Below, piece after piece: positions 48,671 through 59,580 of a DNA stretch of 64,000 nt (position 1 is its first letter; the number at the start of each line of letters is the position of its first letter). The notes beneath the pieces are model-generated. The model had not been told where the DNA came from, did not search any database, and saw nothing but the letters and a program-made list of their open reading frames with translations. The stretch spans positions 82,141,909 through 82,205,908 of the forward strand of contig CM033714.1 in assembly GCA_019671005.1 (NCBI GenBank), in the 5' to 3' direction. The position numbers and the translations under genes were made by a program. This DNA is from Hibiscus mutabilis (Eukaryota; Streptophyta; Magnoliopsida; Malvales; Malvaceae).

Positions 48671-49589
48671 TGTAACATCCTTAAAACCGGTCCAGTCGAA
48701 ATTGGGTTTTGACGAACAGAAACACTACATCATAAAGGTCCAAATGTTGTATTGATATTGAATATGTGGTTAATTACATTTTTATTGGACTCTAATTGAT
48801 TCAATTTATCGATTAAAGACCTTATTGAATTTATTGAAAAATTCTTTAGTGGCTAAACCAGGAAAATTAAAAGTTAGAGGGTAAAAGTCTAAAACATTGG
48901 AACTAGAGGGACAAACCTTGCGATTAGCCCTTCTCCAAAATTAACCACCACATACGTGGGAGCAATTTGAAGGTCCCTTCATGGGAAGGGAAACCTTGCT
49001 GCTATTGAACAAAGAAATAGAGAGTTTTGATTCTTACCCGATTAGGAAATAACCAAGCACCCCTCCTTATCATCTTCAACCTTTTACTTGAACAAGCAAG
49101 CACCTCCATTGTTGAGGTTGTAAAACTCAAGCTTTCTTCGATTTAACGGTTCCGTTGTATAGCTATCGATTGGGTAAGATGAACTCCTCAAACAATTGAT
49201 TGAATCCATGGATATATTGAGTTTAATTTCAAGTTGAAGCTATAGAGCCTTTAGGCTAAATTCAAGATTTTAAAACCTTAATCTGTGGAAGTCCTATAGT
49301 TGATAGCTACTTCAGATTTGAATATCTATTTCGATATCGTTGTATTGATTCTAACAATTCTTATTGTTTTACCTAGCTCAAGTGTTGGGGAAAGAAAATT
49401 CATCATCTCTATTTAAAGCTAGGAGTAAGGGGATTGTCATCCGAGAGCCGTAAGAGCTTCGGATATCAAGGTTAGTGTAGTCGGAGTCTCAGAAATAGGC
49501 TAGGTGCTTATTTCGATTCCATTGATATTGATTTTTGCATAGCTAAATTGTGTCAAAGGATATAGCATCGAATCTCATAGGATAGTATA

Positions 49590-49935
49590 TTGGTGAACAT
49601 CGGTAAGTTATTACATCGAATCATTATTCATTAAAATATTGTTATTGTCATAGTTGTCATCGAAGTATTGAAATAATGAACATCAATCATTGAACATTGG
49701 TATTGTCATTGAAATAGCCATTTGATTATAGACATTTTTTTTCATTGAAACATTGGTATAGGAACATTGATCATTGATATGGAACATTGATTATTGATAT
49801 TGACATTGAAACATCAGTTATTGAATATTGATATTGTCATTAGATCATTGATTATAAACATTGGTATTGAAGATATTGACCATTGATATTGCCATTGAAA
49901 CATTGATATTGAAATTAGTATTAAACCTTGGATTC
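49590..49935 (+). repeat. Degenerate ATTGATATTGAACATTG satellite in solo LTR B
   Basis: Short units CATTGATATTG, CATTGAAAC and GAACATTG alternate about twenty times without a fixed period. No coding potential. Confidence 0.75.
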
Positions 49936-50680
49936 GAAAGGACATTGAATACAATTGGCATGCCATATAATTCATGAGCTCATTGGTACGGGTGGACTAC
50001 GGTCCTTGGGCTACGACCTTTATTGTGGCGAGGCAGAGGGATGTTTGTGTATTGGTCAATTGGCGAGGCGGAGGGACTAGACCATTCATTGATTTGGCGA
50101 GGTGTAGGAATTCGTGTATCCGCTATCTTGATTCGATCCAAGGATTAATAATAAAATGTGATATAATTGATATTGAACATGAACCATTGCATTGACATAG
50201 TTAAAGCATGAGTTGATATACATTTCATTGCTATTGATATTGTTTTGACTACATCACTAGGCAAAGTATGCCTAATGCATTTCAGGTTAATAAAGTCATC
50301 GATATGAGATCGGAGCTAGTTGGAAGTTTTGGCAAGTTACTACAAGGCTAAAGTAATGTATATTCCCCTATAAACTCCTAGAATGGTGGAAAAGTAGTTA
50401 GACTAGTCACTTTTAGTTCTTTTGATGTGTATATATTGCTTGTGGCATGTATAAGCCTTAAGGGCCCTAAATGACTTTTTAAGTTTGGCTAAAAGTGGCA
50501 TATTTAGCTTAAGAAAGTGAAAACCAAGTAAACAGATTCATCTTGACATGAAAATTAGCATGCTAGTAGATTATCATATTGTAAACTTGTTCGTAAAATT
50601 TCATTAGATTTGGATAATTTTGGTAGCTTAATTTGATTAAAAACCAGACTAAATATGTCATTATAGTGCAGGGTGATGCC

Positions 50681-51015
50681 GTATCGATACGAGTATGAAT
50701 ATTTGGGCATGGTCAACCCTGGTCAACATGGTGTATCTATACGTCAAAGGGCGTATAGATACGAAAAGTCAACACTATAATCTGTTGTAAAAATTGCATC
50801 GATACAACTATAAGGCGTACCGAAAAAGGTGAACATGTATCAATACGGCTGGAGCAGTATCGGTACGAGTTTTAGTAAATGGAATCTGATAATTCAAAAA
50901 TCATGCATTGCTTGTCGATACGGATAGACACAGTATCAGTACGGGCTCATTGACTCTTAACCGTTTTAACGGTCATGATATAGGCGTATCGGTACGGCCA
51001 CGCGAGCACCGATGC
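50681..51015 (+). promoter_or_regulatory. Decamer-pair array in solo LTR B
   Basis: Starts: 50733/50753, 50796/50817, 50837/50857, 50912/50933 and 50986/51006, so offsets are 20, 21, 20, 21 and 20 bp; one unpaired perfect copy (GTATCGATAC) is at 50681. More degenerate than the array at 40.9 kb but the same rule. Confidence 0.75.
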
Positions 51016-51364
51016 CGATACAAGTAAATCAGTTATAAGTCATTGAAATAATTTTGAAGTTTTGCGCATAGGTCCTTGATTGTCGATTGGTCTAATTGAA
51101 CGAGTAAGTGATTTTTTATTGTTATGAAAATTTGTATGCTCGCTAAATATAGGTCGAATTTCATTGTGGAATTGTTTATTTCATTAAAGGACCTATAAAA
51201 TACTAAATTTATTTATTAGTCCTTAAAACTGGTAAAAGATTAAAATTGGTCGTGAATTGATATGTATTGCCTCGTACCGAATTTATTGTTTGTAAAGCAT
51301 GACATCGTTCGATCACTGATTACAAATTATTGCACTGATCATCGTTTTATCTATCAGTAACATA

Positions 51365-52941
51365 TGTAATACCCATTTTTTGTCCGGGCCCCAAGTTATA
51401 TTCGAACCACTTATCCTAATTAAACAAAAAAAATCAATCAAATTAAAAAAAGCAAAAGGGCATGCCGCCCATACCCTGCCTCACCTTTCCCCCATGCAGC
51501 CCATTCCCCATTACCATTTCCCACACTCTACGGCAATTCCCCATGATTTCATTATCCATTCCCCTAATCCATTTAAAAGGCAAGACAAATTGAAGCAAGA
51601 AAAGGGGGGCAGATTAAGAACAAATTGGAAACAAGATGGAAGAATTGAAAGGGCAGACGACAAATGAAAAAAAGAGAGAGAGGCTCGACATTTAAAAAAA
51701 AGGGGGTTCTCACATTATTTTGAAGACAAAGGGGGGAAACTCTCTACTATATTTTGGTTTGGGTAACCGTTTTTATGTATGTTTGCGGTATAATCTTTTT
51801 TATGATCTAATATAAATGATGTTTTTAGTAATCTTTTAGGGTTTTTTTCGTTCTTACGTCTTATATATTTTCATGTTCACATGTCTCTATATGTTGTTCG
51901 AATACATTTAGTTTAATTCTCAATTATTGTTAATGTTTGTGTTTTATCGTCTCGTTTAAATATATAGAGATATGTTAATGCTAGTTGTTTTTATACCTAT
52001 TGTATGTTTATATCATATCATATATTTATAGTAGTGTATTAATGAAATGTTTATTGTTGTGCGTAAATATAATATGCATGTAGTTTACATATATTATATA
52101 TATAATCTATATATTTATATGTAAGGCTCGTATACAAGCTGTTACTTTTTTTCTTTTTTTAGGCATGTGCGTATATATATATATATATTTATACTAATAT
52201 ATACTATGTTTGTTTGTACGTATGCTATCTCTTTGTTTTATACGTATTCAATCTAGGTATATATGTGGATAAGTATGTGTTTATGTTAGATTCGTTTTAT
52301 TTTTAAGTTAGATAAATATTTATGTATGTATGTTTCAAATTAGTGTTTTATATGTTTTAGATTAGTATTTTATTATGTTAGTATTTATTTATATCTTTAT
52401 CGCATTGTATTTATTTATGTTTATGTTTGCTTTGTTTTAAGTTGCATTTCGGATATATATTTTGTCAATGCGGTGCCCTTTTATTCGAGCGTAAACGGGG
52501 CCAGTATCAGGCGTAGTGATGGTGGTTGGGCATTTACTCTCGAATAACGGGGCTTTTAAAATTTACTCGCACATATAACCGAAATTTAATTTAATCGTCA
52601 CTTTAATCCGGAAAGTCTAATATTAACAAAGCGGTAATTATTAAAGTACCAATTTTGGGCGGTGTGGGGGTGCTAATCCTTCCCCATCCGTAACCGACTC
52701 CCGAACCCATCAATTTGAAATCTATGGGTTTTTTACGGTGTCCGGTCCACCTTGAGTGGCTGGTGGCGACTCCATTTTTAAATAAAACACGGGTTTTATA
52801 AAACTCCATGCGGAAGAAAATATTTTCAAAACTAAAAAAAACACATTTTTTAGCAAGAGGGACATCGCTACAGATGGACATCATTTAAAACAAAAATAAA
52901 AAAACGCAACATTTTGTTTAGCGTAAAAGGATATCGTTACA
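51365..52941 (+). repeat. 5' LTR of the non-coding element
   Basis: 1577 bp, TGTAATACCC...ATATCGTTACA. Contains the Tat-type terminal block (GTAACCGACTCCCGAACCC at 52691) and TGGCGACTCC at 52764-52773. The middle (51,780-52,440) is TA-rich with an (AT)n run. Confidence 0.93.
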
Positions 52942-52943
52942 GA

Positions 52944-52961
52944 TGGCGACTCCGTTGGGGA
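52944..52961 (+). other. Primer-binding site, tRNA-Arg type
   Basis: TGGCGACTCCGTTGGGGA, two bases after the LTR end; one mismatch to the tRNA-Arg(ACG) complement. Confidence 0.85.
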
Positions 52962-54890
52962 TATTTTTGTTTTTCAAAAAAATAAGAGAGTCAAGCTTTT
53001 TTCAAATAATTATCACTTTATTAATATAAGAAATTATGGATTAAAGTGACTATTAAGCTAACATTCAGTTGTAATTGCGCGTTTATTTTAACGCATTTAA
53101 AATATGGCATATAAACCCGTTTTTAAGTGAGGGGAAACGCTAATGCTTTCGTGGAGATATCGTTCTCCTGTGTAGGCCTAGCAAGCATCTTCGAGGCTTG
53201 AGTACCTTATGCTTTCGTAAGGATATCGTTCCTTCGTGCAGGCATAAGCGAATGGGTCCCCCTGAATTGAACCCGGTTGAAAGGAGCCTATAATGGGTGA
53301 TGATCGGGGGCCTTGGTACTATTAGTAGAGGACAGCAAGGACAATTCCGGTACCTCTTAGCACCAAAACTGCATATAGTGAGCCGTAGGAGCCAACCCTT
53401 TAGAGCCAAGTGAAACTCTGCCCGATTAGTGGTCACCCTATTTAGGCTCTGGTGCCTTATTTCTTATTTATGTACAGTTTTTATTACTCTATTTTTGTTA
53501 TATTTATCATTTCTTTTATTTAATCATTTTATTTGGTACTAACTCATTTCATTTTATTCTCATCACATTGATTTCACCTGCATCATTGCACAACATCATC
53601 ACAATCTTAATTTTGCATTGCATCGATTTAGGACACATTTTGCATGCATTCATTTTCAGAATAATAAAATTGGTCCTCGGGTTACCCCATTAAATACAAT
53701 GAAGTTGGTCGATCTAGCACCTTACAGAACCTCTACAAGAGCCTGATCTTGGGGCATGTCCAAAAGCACCCTCCACATCTTTTACAAACATTATGCATCT
53801 AACAAGGTCCTAGTCTAGGGGCATTCTTTCCCAAGGTCCAGCCTTCATTGCTGAGTCAAACCCTTGCACCCCTGAAATGTCTACATTGACCACATTCTGT
53901 AAAACTACACCCAATCCAAAAAATAATGAGCTACCATGAACCAACACGATTTATAAACCCAACCTAGGGGGCAATAGAATTCACACTCAAAGTGTCAAAT
54001 TCAAGAGCAGTTTCAGATGATGGCATAAGAACGAATAAAATGTTGGGGCATGCACCCAGATGACTGATCGAACCCAAGTTGAGGTTGGGGCACCGTCACA
54101 TACAAAAAACCAAGATCCTGACGGGACCAGTGAGGAGTTAGGGGTATCCCTATGAGGATCGAAAAAATCATGTCACATTCATGCATGTAGTTGCATCCAT
54201 CTTGCATTAAACCATTTTTTACAAACGTCATACATCTATGTTCAGTGCAAACACCGAAGTCACCATGCATTTAGGCATAAAATTCATGCATTTTCGCTTA
54301 CAAAAAGGTTCAAAAAGAGACCGAACATCCTCAACCGTGGGGGCAACAACACGACAGCCAACCTTAGTCTTAGAGGAGGCCAAACCCAAAGAGGATGCTG
54401 AAACATCAATAAAAGGTAACAGTGACAAATTTTGTGAACATTTACTGATTAATGTTTTTTTTTCATTTTTAGGTTATACCTCTCCGCCAGTAGAGCAGTA
54501 GAAGTAGCATTTTTCAGATCTTGCCTTCGTCATTGTTGATAGGCCAACAATTTCCAGATTCTGCTTTACCGCTGATGGTGCAACAGTATGGACATCCTGA
54601 AGATCTCGTTTCTCCGTTAATGGTGCAACAGATCCGAACCTTTCCCCAAGCATATCGAATTTCTATTCAGGTCTTGTTTCTCTGCTGACGGTGCAACCAT
54701 ACCTATTTTTTTCTCGAGTCTTACTTCTTTGTATAGTTCAAGAAAAAAGAAAATTTATCAAAAAAATAGAGTTGAAAAAATAAAAAAAATCAGAAAAAAT
54801 AAAAAAATCAAAAAATTAGAAAAAAAAACCAAAAACCGAAAAATCAAAAGTCGAAAAAAATAAAAAAAAAAGAGTGAAGAAAAAATGAAT
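52962..54890 (+). other. Non-coding leader of the LARD-like element
   Basis: No domain in any frame; the longest plus ORF (54238-54501, 87 codons) matches nothing I know. A short duplication occurs at 53141 and 53211 (TGCTTTCGT, G-rich spacer, GATATCGTTC). Ends with an A-rich tract at 54,737-54,870. Confidence 0.6.
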
Positions 54891-56505
54891 TTATCAACTT
54901 TCATCGCCCGATCTAGTCTCTCCGCTGATGAAGTGGCTAGGTACAAGCTATCGTCGTCCTCAGATCCTGCTCTCCGTTGACGGTATAGCCGGTTCCAGGT
55001 CGTCATTATCCAATCCAGTCCTCTGTTGATGCAGTGGCCGGGTCCAAGCTCCCATAGTCCTCAGATCCTGCTCTCCGTTGATGGTGTAGCCGGTTTTAGG
55101 TCGTCATTATCAAATCTTGCTCTCCGCTGATGGATTTACTAGGTACAAGCTATCGTCGTCCTCTGTTCCTGCTCTCCGCTGATGGAGTTGCTAGGTCCAA
55201 GCTGTAGTCGTACTCTGATCCTGCTCTCCGCTGATGGTGTAGCCGGTTCCAGGTCGTCATTATCCGAACCAGTCATCCACTGATGGAGTTGCTGGGTCCA
55301 AGCTCCCGTCGCCCTCAGATCCTGCTCTCCGCTGATGGTGTAGCCAATTCTAGGTCGTCATTGTCCAATCCAGTCCTCCGCTGATGGAGTGGCCGGGTCC
55401 AAGCTTCCGTCGTCCTCAAGTCTTGCTCTCCACTGATGGTGTAGCCGGCTCTAGGTCGTCATTGTCCAAACCAGTCCTCGCTGATAGAGTGGCCGGGTTC
55501 AAGCTCCCGTCGCCCTCAGATCCTGCTCTCCGCTGATGGTGTAGCCGGTTCTAGGTCGTCATTGTCCAATCCAGTCCTCCGCTGATAGAGTGGCCGGGTC
55601 TAAGCTCCCGTCGTCCTCAATTCTTGCTCTTCGCTGATGGTGTGGCCGATTCCAGGTCGTCATTGTCCAATCTGGTCCTCCGCTATTGGAGTGGCTGGGT
55701 CTAAGCTCTCGTCGTCCTCAGATCCTACTTTACGCTGATGGTGTAGCCGGTTCTAGGTTATAATTATCCGATCTAGTCCTCCGCTGATGGATTGGCTAGG
55801 TCCTAGTTGCTGCTATCCTACTTCTCCGCTGATGGTGTAGTAGGGTTCCAGTTAATGTTCTGTTTCTCCGTTGATGGCGAGTAGGGTCCAAAATGTTATC
55901 ATTCGATCTTACCCCTCCGTTGATGGCGAGGTTAGATCCAACTTTACTGATTTTCAAGTTCTCTTTATTAATGTTGTAGCTAAAAACAAATCAAAGAAAA
56001 AAGAAAAATCAAAGAAAAATCAAAGAAAAAAAAGAAGAAAAATCAAAGAAAAAAGAAGAAAAAATGAAAAAAAGAATAAGAAAAATCAAAGAAAAAAAGA
56101 AAGAAAAAAGAAAAAAGAAAAAATGAATGAAAAATCAAAAGAAATTTTATCAACTTTCATCGCCCGATCTAGTCTCTCTGCTGATGGAGTGGCTAGGTAC
56201 AAGCTATCGTCGTCCTCTGATCCTGCTCTCCGCTGATGGTGTAGCCAGTTCCAGGTCGTCATTATCTGATCTAGTCCTCCGCTGATGGAGTGGCTAGGTC
56301 CAAGCTGCAGTCGTCCTCTGATCCTGCTCTCCGCTGATGGTGTAGCCGGTTCCAGGTCGCCATTATCCGATCCAGTCCCTCCGCTGATGGGGTGGTTGAA
56401 TCCATGTTACCAATGTTCTCTAATCTTACTTCTCTGTTGATGGAGTAGTGGGGTCCAACATCTATCTTTCGACCCGGTCTCCTCGTCGGTGTTGTAGCCA
56501 TGTCA
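54891..56505 (+). repeat. 101-bp tandem repeat array with an A-rich interruption
   Basis: Unit: TCCTGCTCTCCGCTGATGG, TGTAGCCGGTTCCAGGTCG, then CAGTCCTCCGCTGATGGAG, TGGCCGGGTCCAAGCTCCCG and TCGTCCTCAGA. Successive TGCTCTCC starts at about 55322, 55422, 55522 and 55623 give 100-101 bp. Each unit is two related halves of about 50 bp. Roughly fourteen units are split by an A-rich tract at 55,980-56,140 (AAATCAAAGAAAAA-type). Confidence 0.9.
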
Positions 56506-57042
56506 TTTTTACTCTCGTATTACCATGATGAAAAATAAGAAATAAAAGAAAAATATGAAAAAAAGAAACAAAAAAGCAAAACAAAAAAATAAAAAAAAGA
56601 AAAGAAGGAAAAAGTTGTCAGTTTTCTAATCTTGCGTCTTCGTCAGAATTGTAGCTGGATCAGATATCAGAACTTTCGTCCATCGATCCTGCCTCTTCGT
56701 CAGTGTTGCAGCTGAATCAAGTTTTGTAGATCCTGCCTCTTCGTCGGTGTTGCAGCTGGGTTAAGTTTTCTTAGGAATCACATCGTCATCAATAATGTAG
56801 TAAGTCGCACTCATTTTGCTTCCCCAATAGACCACCTCACATTTTGAAGATTTTGCTTCCTCCAAGAGTGACAAAGTAGATCCGTCAAGTTCAGAAAGAA
56901 GACATGCGCTGAAGAGAATGAAGATCTACCGAAGAAAGAAGACACACGTCAAAAGGAGAGAAGTTCAGCCAGATCGGACAAAAATGGTTATTCTTGTCTT
57001 TGCTCTATTCCTGTTACACAACAATGAGCAAAGAGGGGCAGC
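56506..57042 (+). other. 3' interior of the LARD-like element with polypurine tract
   Basis: A-rich tract (56,525-56,610), then a short repeat GATCCTGCCTCTTCGTC (56,684 and 56,729). A polypurine tract GCAAAGAGGGGCAGC ends at 57042, directly before the 3' LTR. Confidence 0.8.
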
Positions 57043-58625
57043 TGTAATACCTATTTTTTGTCCTGGCCCCAAGTTATATTCGAACCACTTATCCTAATTA
57101 AACCAAAAAAATCAATCAAATTAAAAAAAAGGAAAATGACATGCCGCCCATACCCTGCCTCACCTTTCCCCCATGCAGCCCATTCCCCATTATCCTTTCC
57201 CACACTCCACGGCAATTCCCCATGATTTCATTATCCATTCCCCTAATCCATTTAAAAGGCAAGACAAATTGAAGCAAGAAAAGGGGCAGATTAAGATCAT
57301 ATTGGAAACAAGATGGAAGAATTGAAAGGGCATACGGCAAATGAAAAAAAAGAGGGAGAGGCTAGGCATTTAAAAAAAAAGGGTTCTCACATTATTTTGA
57401 AGACAAAGGGAGAAAACTCTCTACTATATTTAGGTTTGGGTATCCATTTTTTATGTATGTTTGTGGTATAATCTTTTTTATGATCTAATAGAAATGATGT
57501 TTTTAGTAATCTTTTTAGGGTTTTTTTTGTTCTTACGTCTTATATATTTTCATGTTCACATGTCTCTATATGTTGTTCGAATGCATTTAGTTTAATTCTC
57601 AATTATTGGTAATGTTTGTGTTTTATCGTCTCGTTTAAATATATAGAGATATGTTAATGCTAGTTGTTTTTATACCTATTGTATGTTTATATCATATCAT
57701 ATATTTATAGTAGTGTATTAATGAAATGTTTATTGTTGTGCGTAAATATAATATGCATGTAGTTTACATATATTATATATATAATCTATATATTTATATG
57801 TAAGGCTCGTATACAAGCTGTTATTTTTTTTTCTTTTTTTTAGGCATGTGCATATATATATATATATATTTATACTAATATATACTATGTTTGTTTGTAC
57901 GTATGCTATCTCTTTGTTTTATACGTATTCAATCTAGGTATATATGTGGATAAGTATGTGTTTATGTTAGATTCGTTTTATTTTTAAGTTAGATAAATAT
58001 TTATGTATGTATGTTTCAAATTAGTGTTTTATATGTTTTAGATTAGTATTTTATTATGTTAGTATTTATTTATATCTTTATCGCATTGTATTTATTTATG
58101 TTTATGTTTGCTTTGTTTTAAGTTGCATTTCGGATATATATTTTGTCAATGCGGTGCCCTTTTATTCGAGCGTAAACGGGGCCAATATCAGGCGTAGTGA
58201 TAGTGGTTGGGCGTTTACTCTCGAATAACGGGCTTTTAAAATTTACTCGCACATATAACCGAAATTTAATTTAATCGTCACTTTAATCCGGAAAGTCTAA
58301 TATTAACAAAGCGGTAATTATTAAAGTACCAATTTTGGGCGGTGTGGGGGTGCTAATCCTTCCCCATCCGTAACCGACTCCTGAACCCATCAATTTGAAA
58401 TCTCTGGGTTTTTTACGGTGTCCAGTCCACCTTGAGTGGCCGGTGGCGACTCTATTTTTAAATAAAACACGGGTTTTATAAAACTCTCCGCGAAAGAAAA
58501 TATTTTCAAAACTAAAAAAAACACACATTTTTTTAGCAAGAGGGACATCGCTACAGATGGACATCATTTAAAAAAAATAAAATAAAAATACAACATTTTG
58601 TTTAGCGTAAAAGGATATCATTACA
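57043..58625 (+). repeat. 3' LTR of the non-coding element
   Basis: 1583 bp, colinear with 51365-52941. Differences cluster in the first 300 bp. Confidence 0.93.
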
Positions 58626-58630
58626 ACATA

Positions 58631-58671
58631 CTTCGACCCGGTTCCCGACTAGGCCAGGAAGGGGTGTTACA
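58631..58671 (+). mobile_element. Solo LTR B, right end
   Basis: Last 41 bp, ending AGGGGTGTTACA, followed by the target duplication AAAAT (58672-58676). Confidence 0.8.
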
Positions 58672-58676
58672 AAAAT

Positions 58677-59350
58677 ACCCATTAAATAGGGGTACCAGCT
58701 CGAATATGAGGTTCAAATAAGCAAATTAAGGTAGGAGAGGGATAATTTGAATGAAGAATTGAAAAGTTTGCAATTCAATTATCAAGAACTATGTGCAATG
58801 CTCAGAAATGCGGGTTTGGGTGTGACTCTGGAACAACCGAAGAAAAGAATCAAGGAACTAAAGCGTGAAGCCGAATATTGGAAACGGAGTTTCAAAGCAA
58901 GTGAAAATTGAACCACTACACTCTCGTGTGATCTGCAAGTAATGGAAATACAACGCAATACTTTCATGAATGATCTAAGGGTTAGTCGGTCTAAATGCGA
59001 GATAATGACTAAGTACATGCAGATGTATGCAGATACTGCTATCAAGTTGAATGACAGTCAAGCTGAAAATGAAGCACTAAAGAAGAAATTAGATGAATAC
59101 CTCAATCTTACGCTGATGTACAAAGATCTTGTTGATGATGTTAAGAAAGACTGTCAAGAAAGTGAAGAGAAACGACATACCCAGGTTCAGAGATCAAGAA
59201 TGAAGATACGAGAAAGGGACAATGACATGAAAGATGTTGTTACTCAAGCTTAACACGTGGCTCAACAAGTGGCAAACCTAGCTGATATGGCAATGGCACT
59301 GATATTGATCCAACATTAGATCATGGAAGTTAGCTTAGCTCTTAGAGGAA
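58677..59350 (+). pseudogene. Tat-type extra ORF, C-terminal coiled-coil part
   Basis: Reads GYQLEYEVQISKLR, then ERDNLNEELKSLQFNYQELC, LRNAGLGVTLEQPKKRIKEL and KREAEYWKRSFKASEN, followed by 58942-59253 (SQAENEALKKKLDEYLNLT). This matches in style the coiled-coil end of the plant-specific ORF (DUF7745-like) that lies upstream of gag in Ogre-like elements. Stops at the KLR/ERD junction, after KASEN and at 59251 break it. The N-terminal globular domain is missing because the junction at 58677 precedes it. Confidence 0.65.
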
Positions 59351-59580
59351 GTTAGGAAGTTGAGAGTTAGAGCTCACCAATATCTGTAGTATCTGATATC
59401 TGATGTAATAAATTCTTTTATCTCAATGAAAGTTGTTATATGATGACCACTTTTACAATCAATACCTTCTGCATTCATGCATTGCATATTTATTAACATA
59501 ACATTACCATTCAATAGCATTGCATTAACATTCATGATTTGAAGCAGTCAAGGTTTTTGATATGAGTAATCTGGAAATCA

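Larger units (their letters stand above)
48671..51364 (+). mobile_element. Solo LTR B, left segment (TSD AAAAT)
   Basis: Begins TGTAACATCC directly after AAAAT (48666-48670). The matching right end GGGGTGTTACA finishes at 58671, directly followed by AAAAT (58672-58676). Without the nested element at 51365-58630 the LTR is about 2.7 kb. It holds an ATTGATATTG(A)-rich degenerate satellite (49,590-49,935), three TTGGCGAGGC(G)GAGGG-like blocks (50,020-50,110) and a decamer-pair array (50,681-51,015). Confidence 0.85.
51365..58625 (+). mobile_element. Complete non-coding LTR retrotransposon (LARD-like, Tat-related), TSD ACATA
   Basis: A 7261-bp unit with both LTRs (51365-52941 and 57043-58625), TGTAA...TTACA ends, a tRNA-Arg primer site, a polypurine tract and an exact 5-bp duplication ACATA (51360-51364 and 58626-58630). 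The 4.1-kb interior has no gag or pol in any frame; it is mostly 101-bp tandem repeats and A-rich spacers. The LTRs differ at only a few positions per 100 bp by eye, so this is the youngest insertion in the nest. It must depend on proteins from an autonomous relative. Confidence 0.93.

Noticed and set aside
54238..54501. 87-codon ORF inside the LARD-like element
   Set aside because: No recognisable domain and not preceded by a clear leader structure; probably chance in non-coding cargo.
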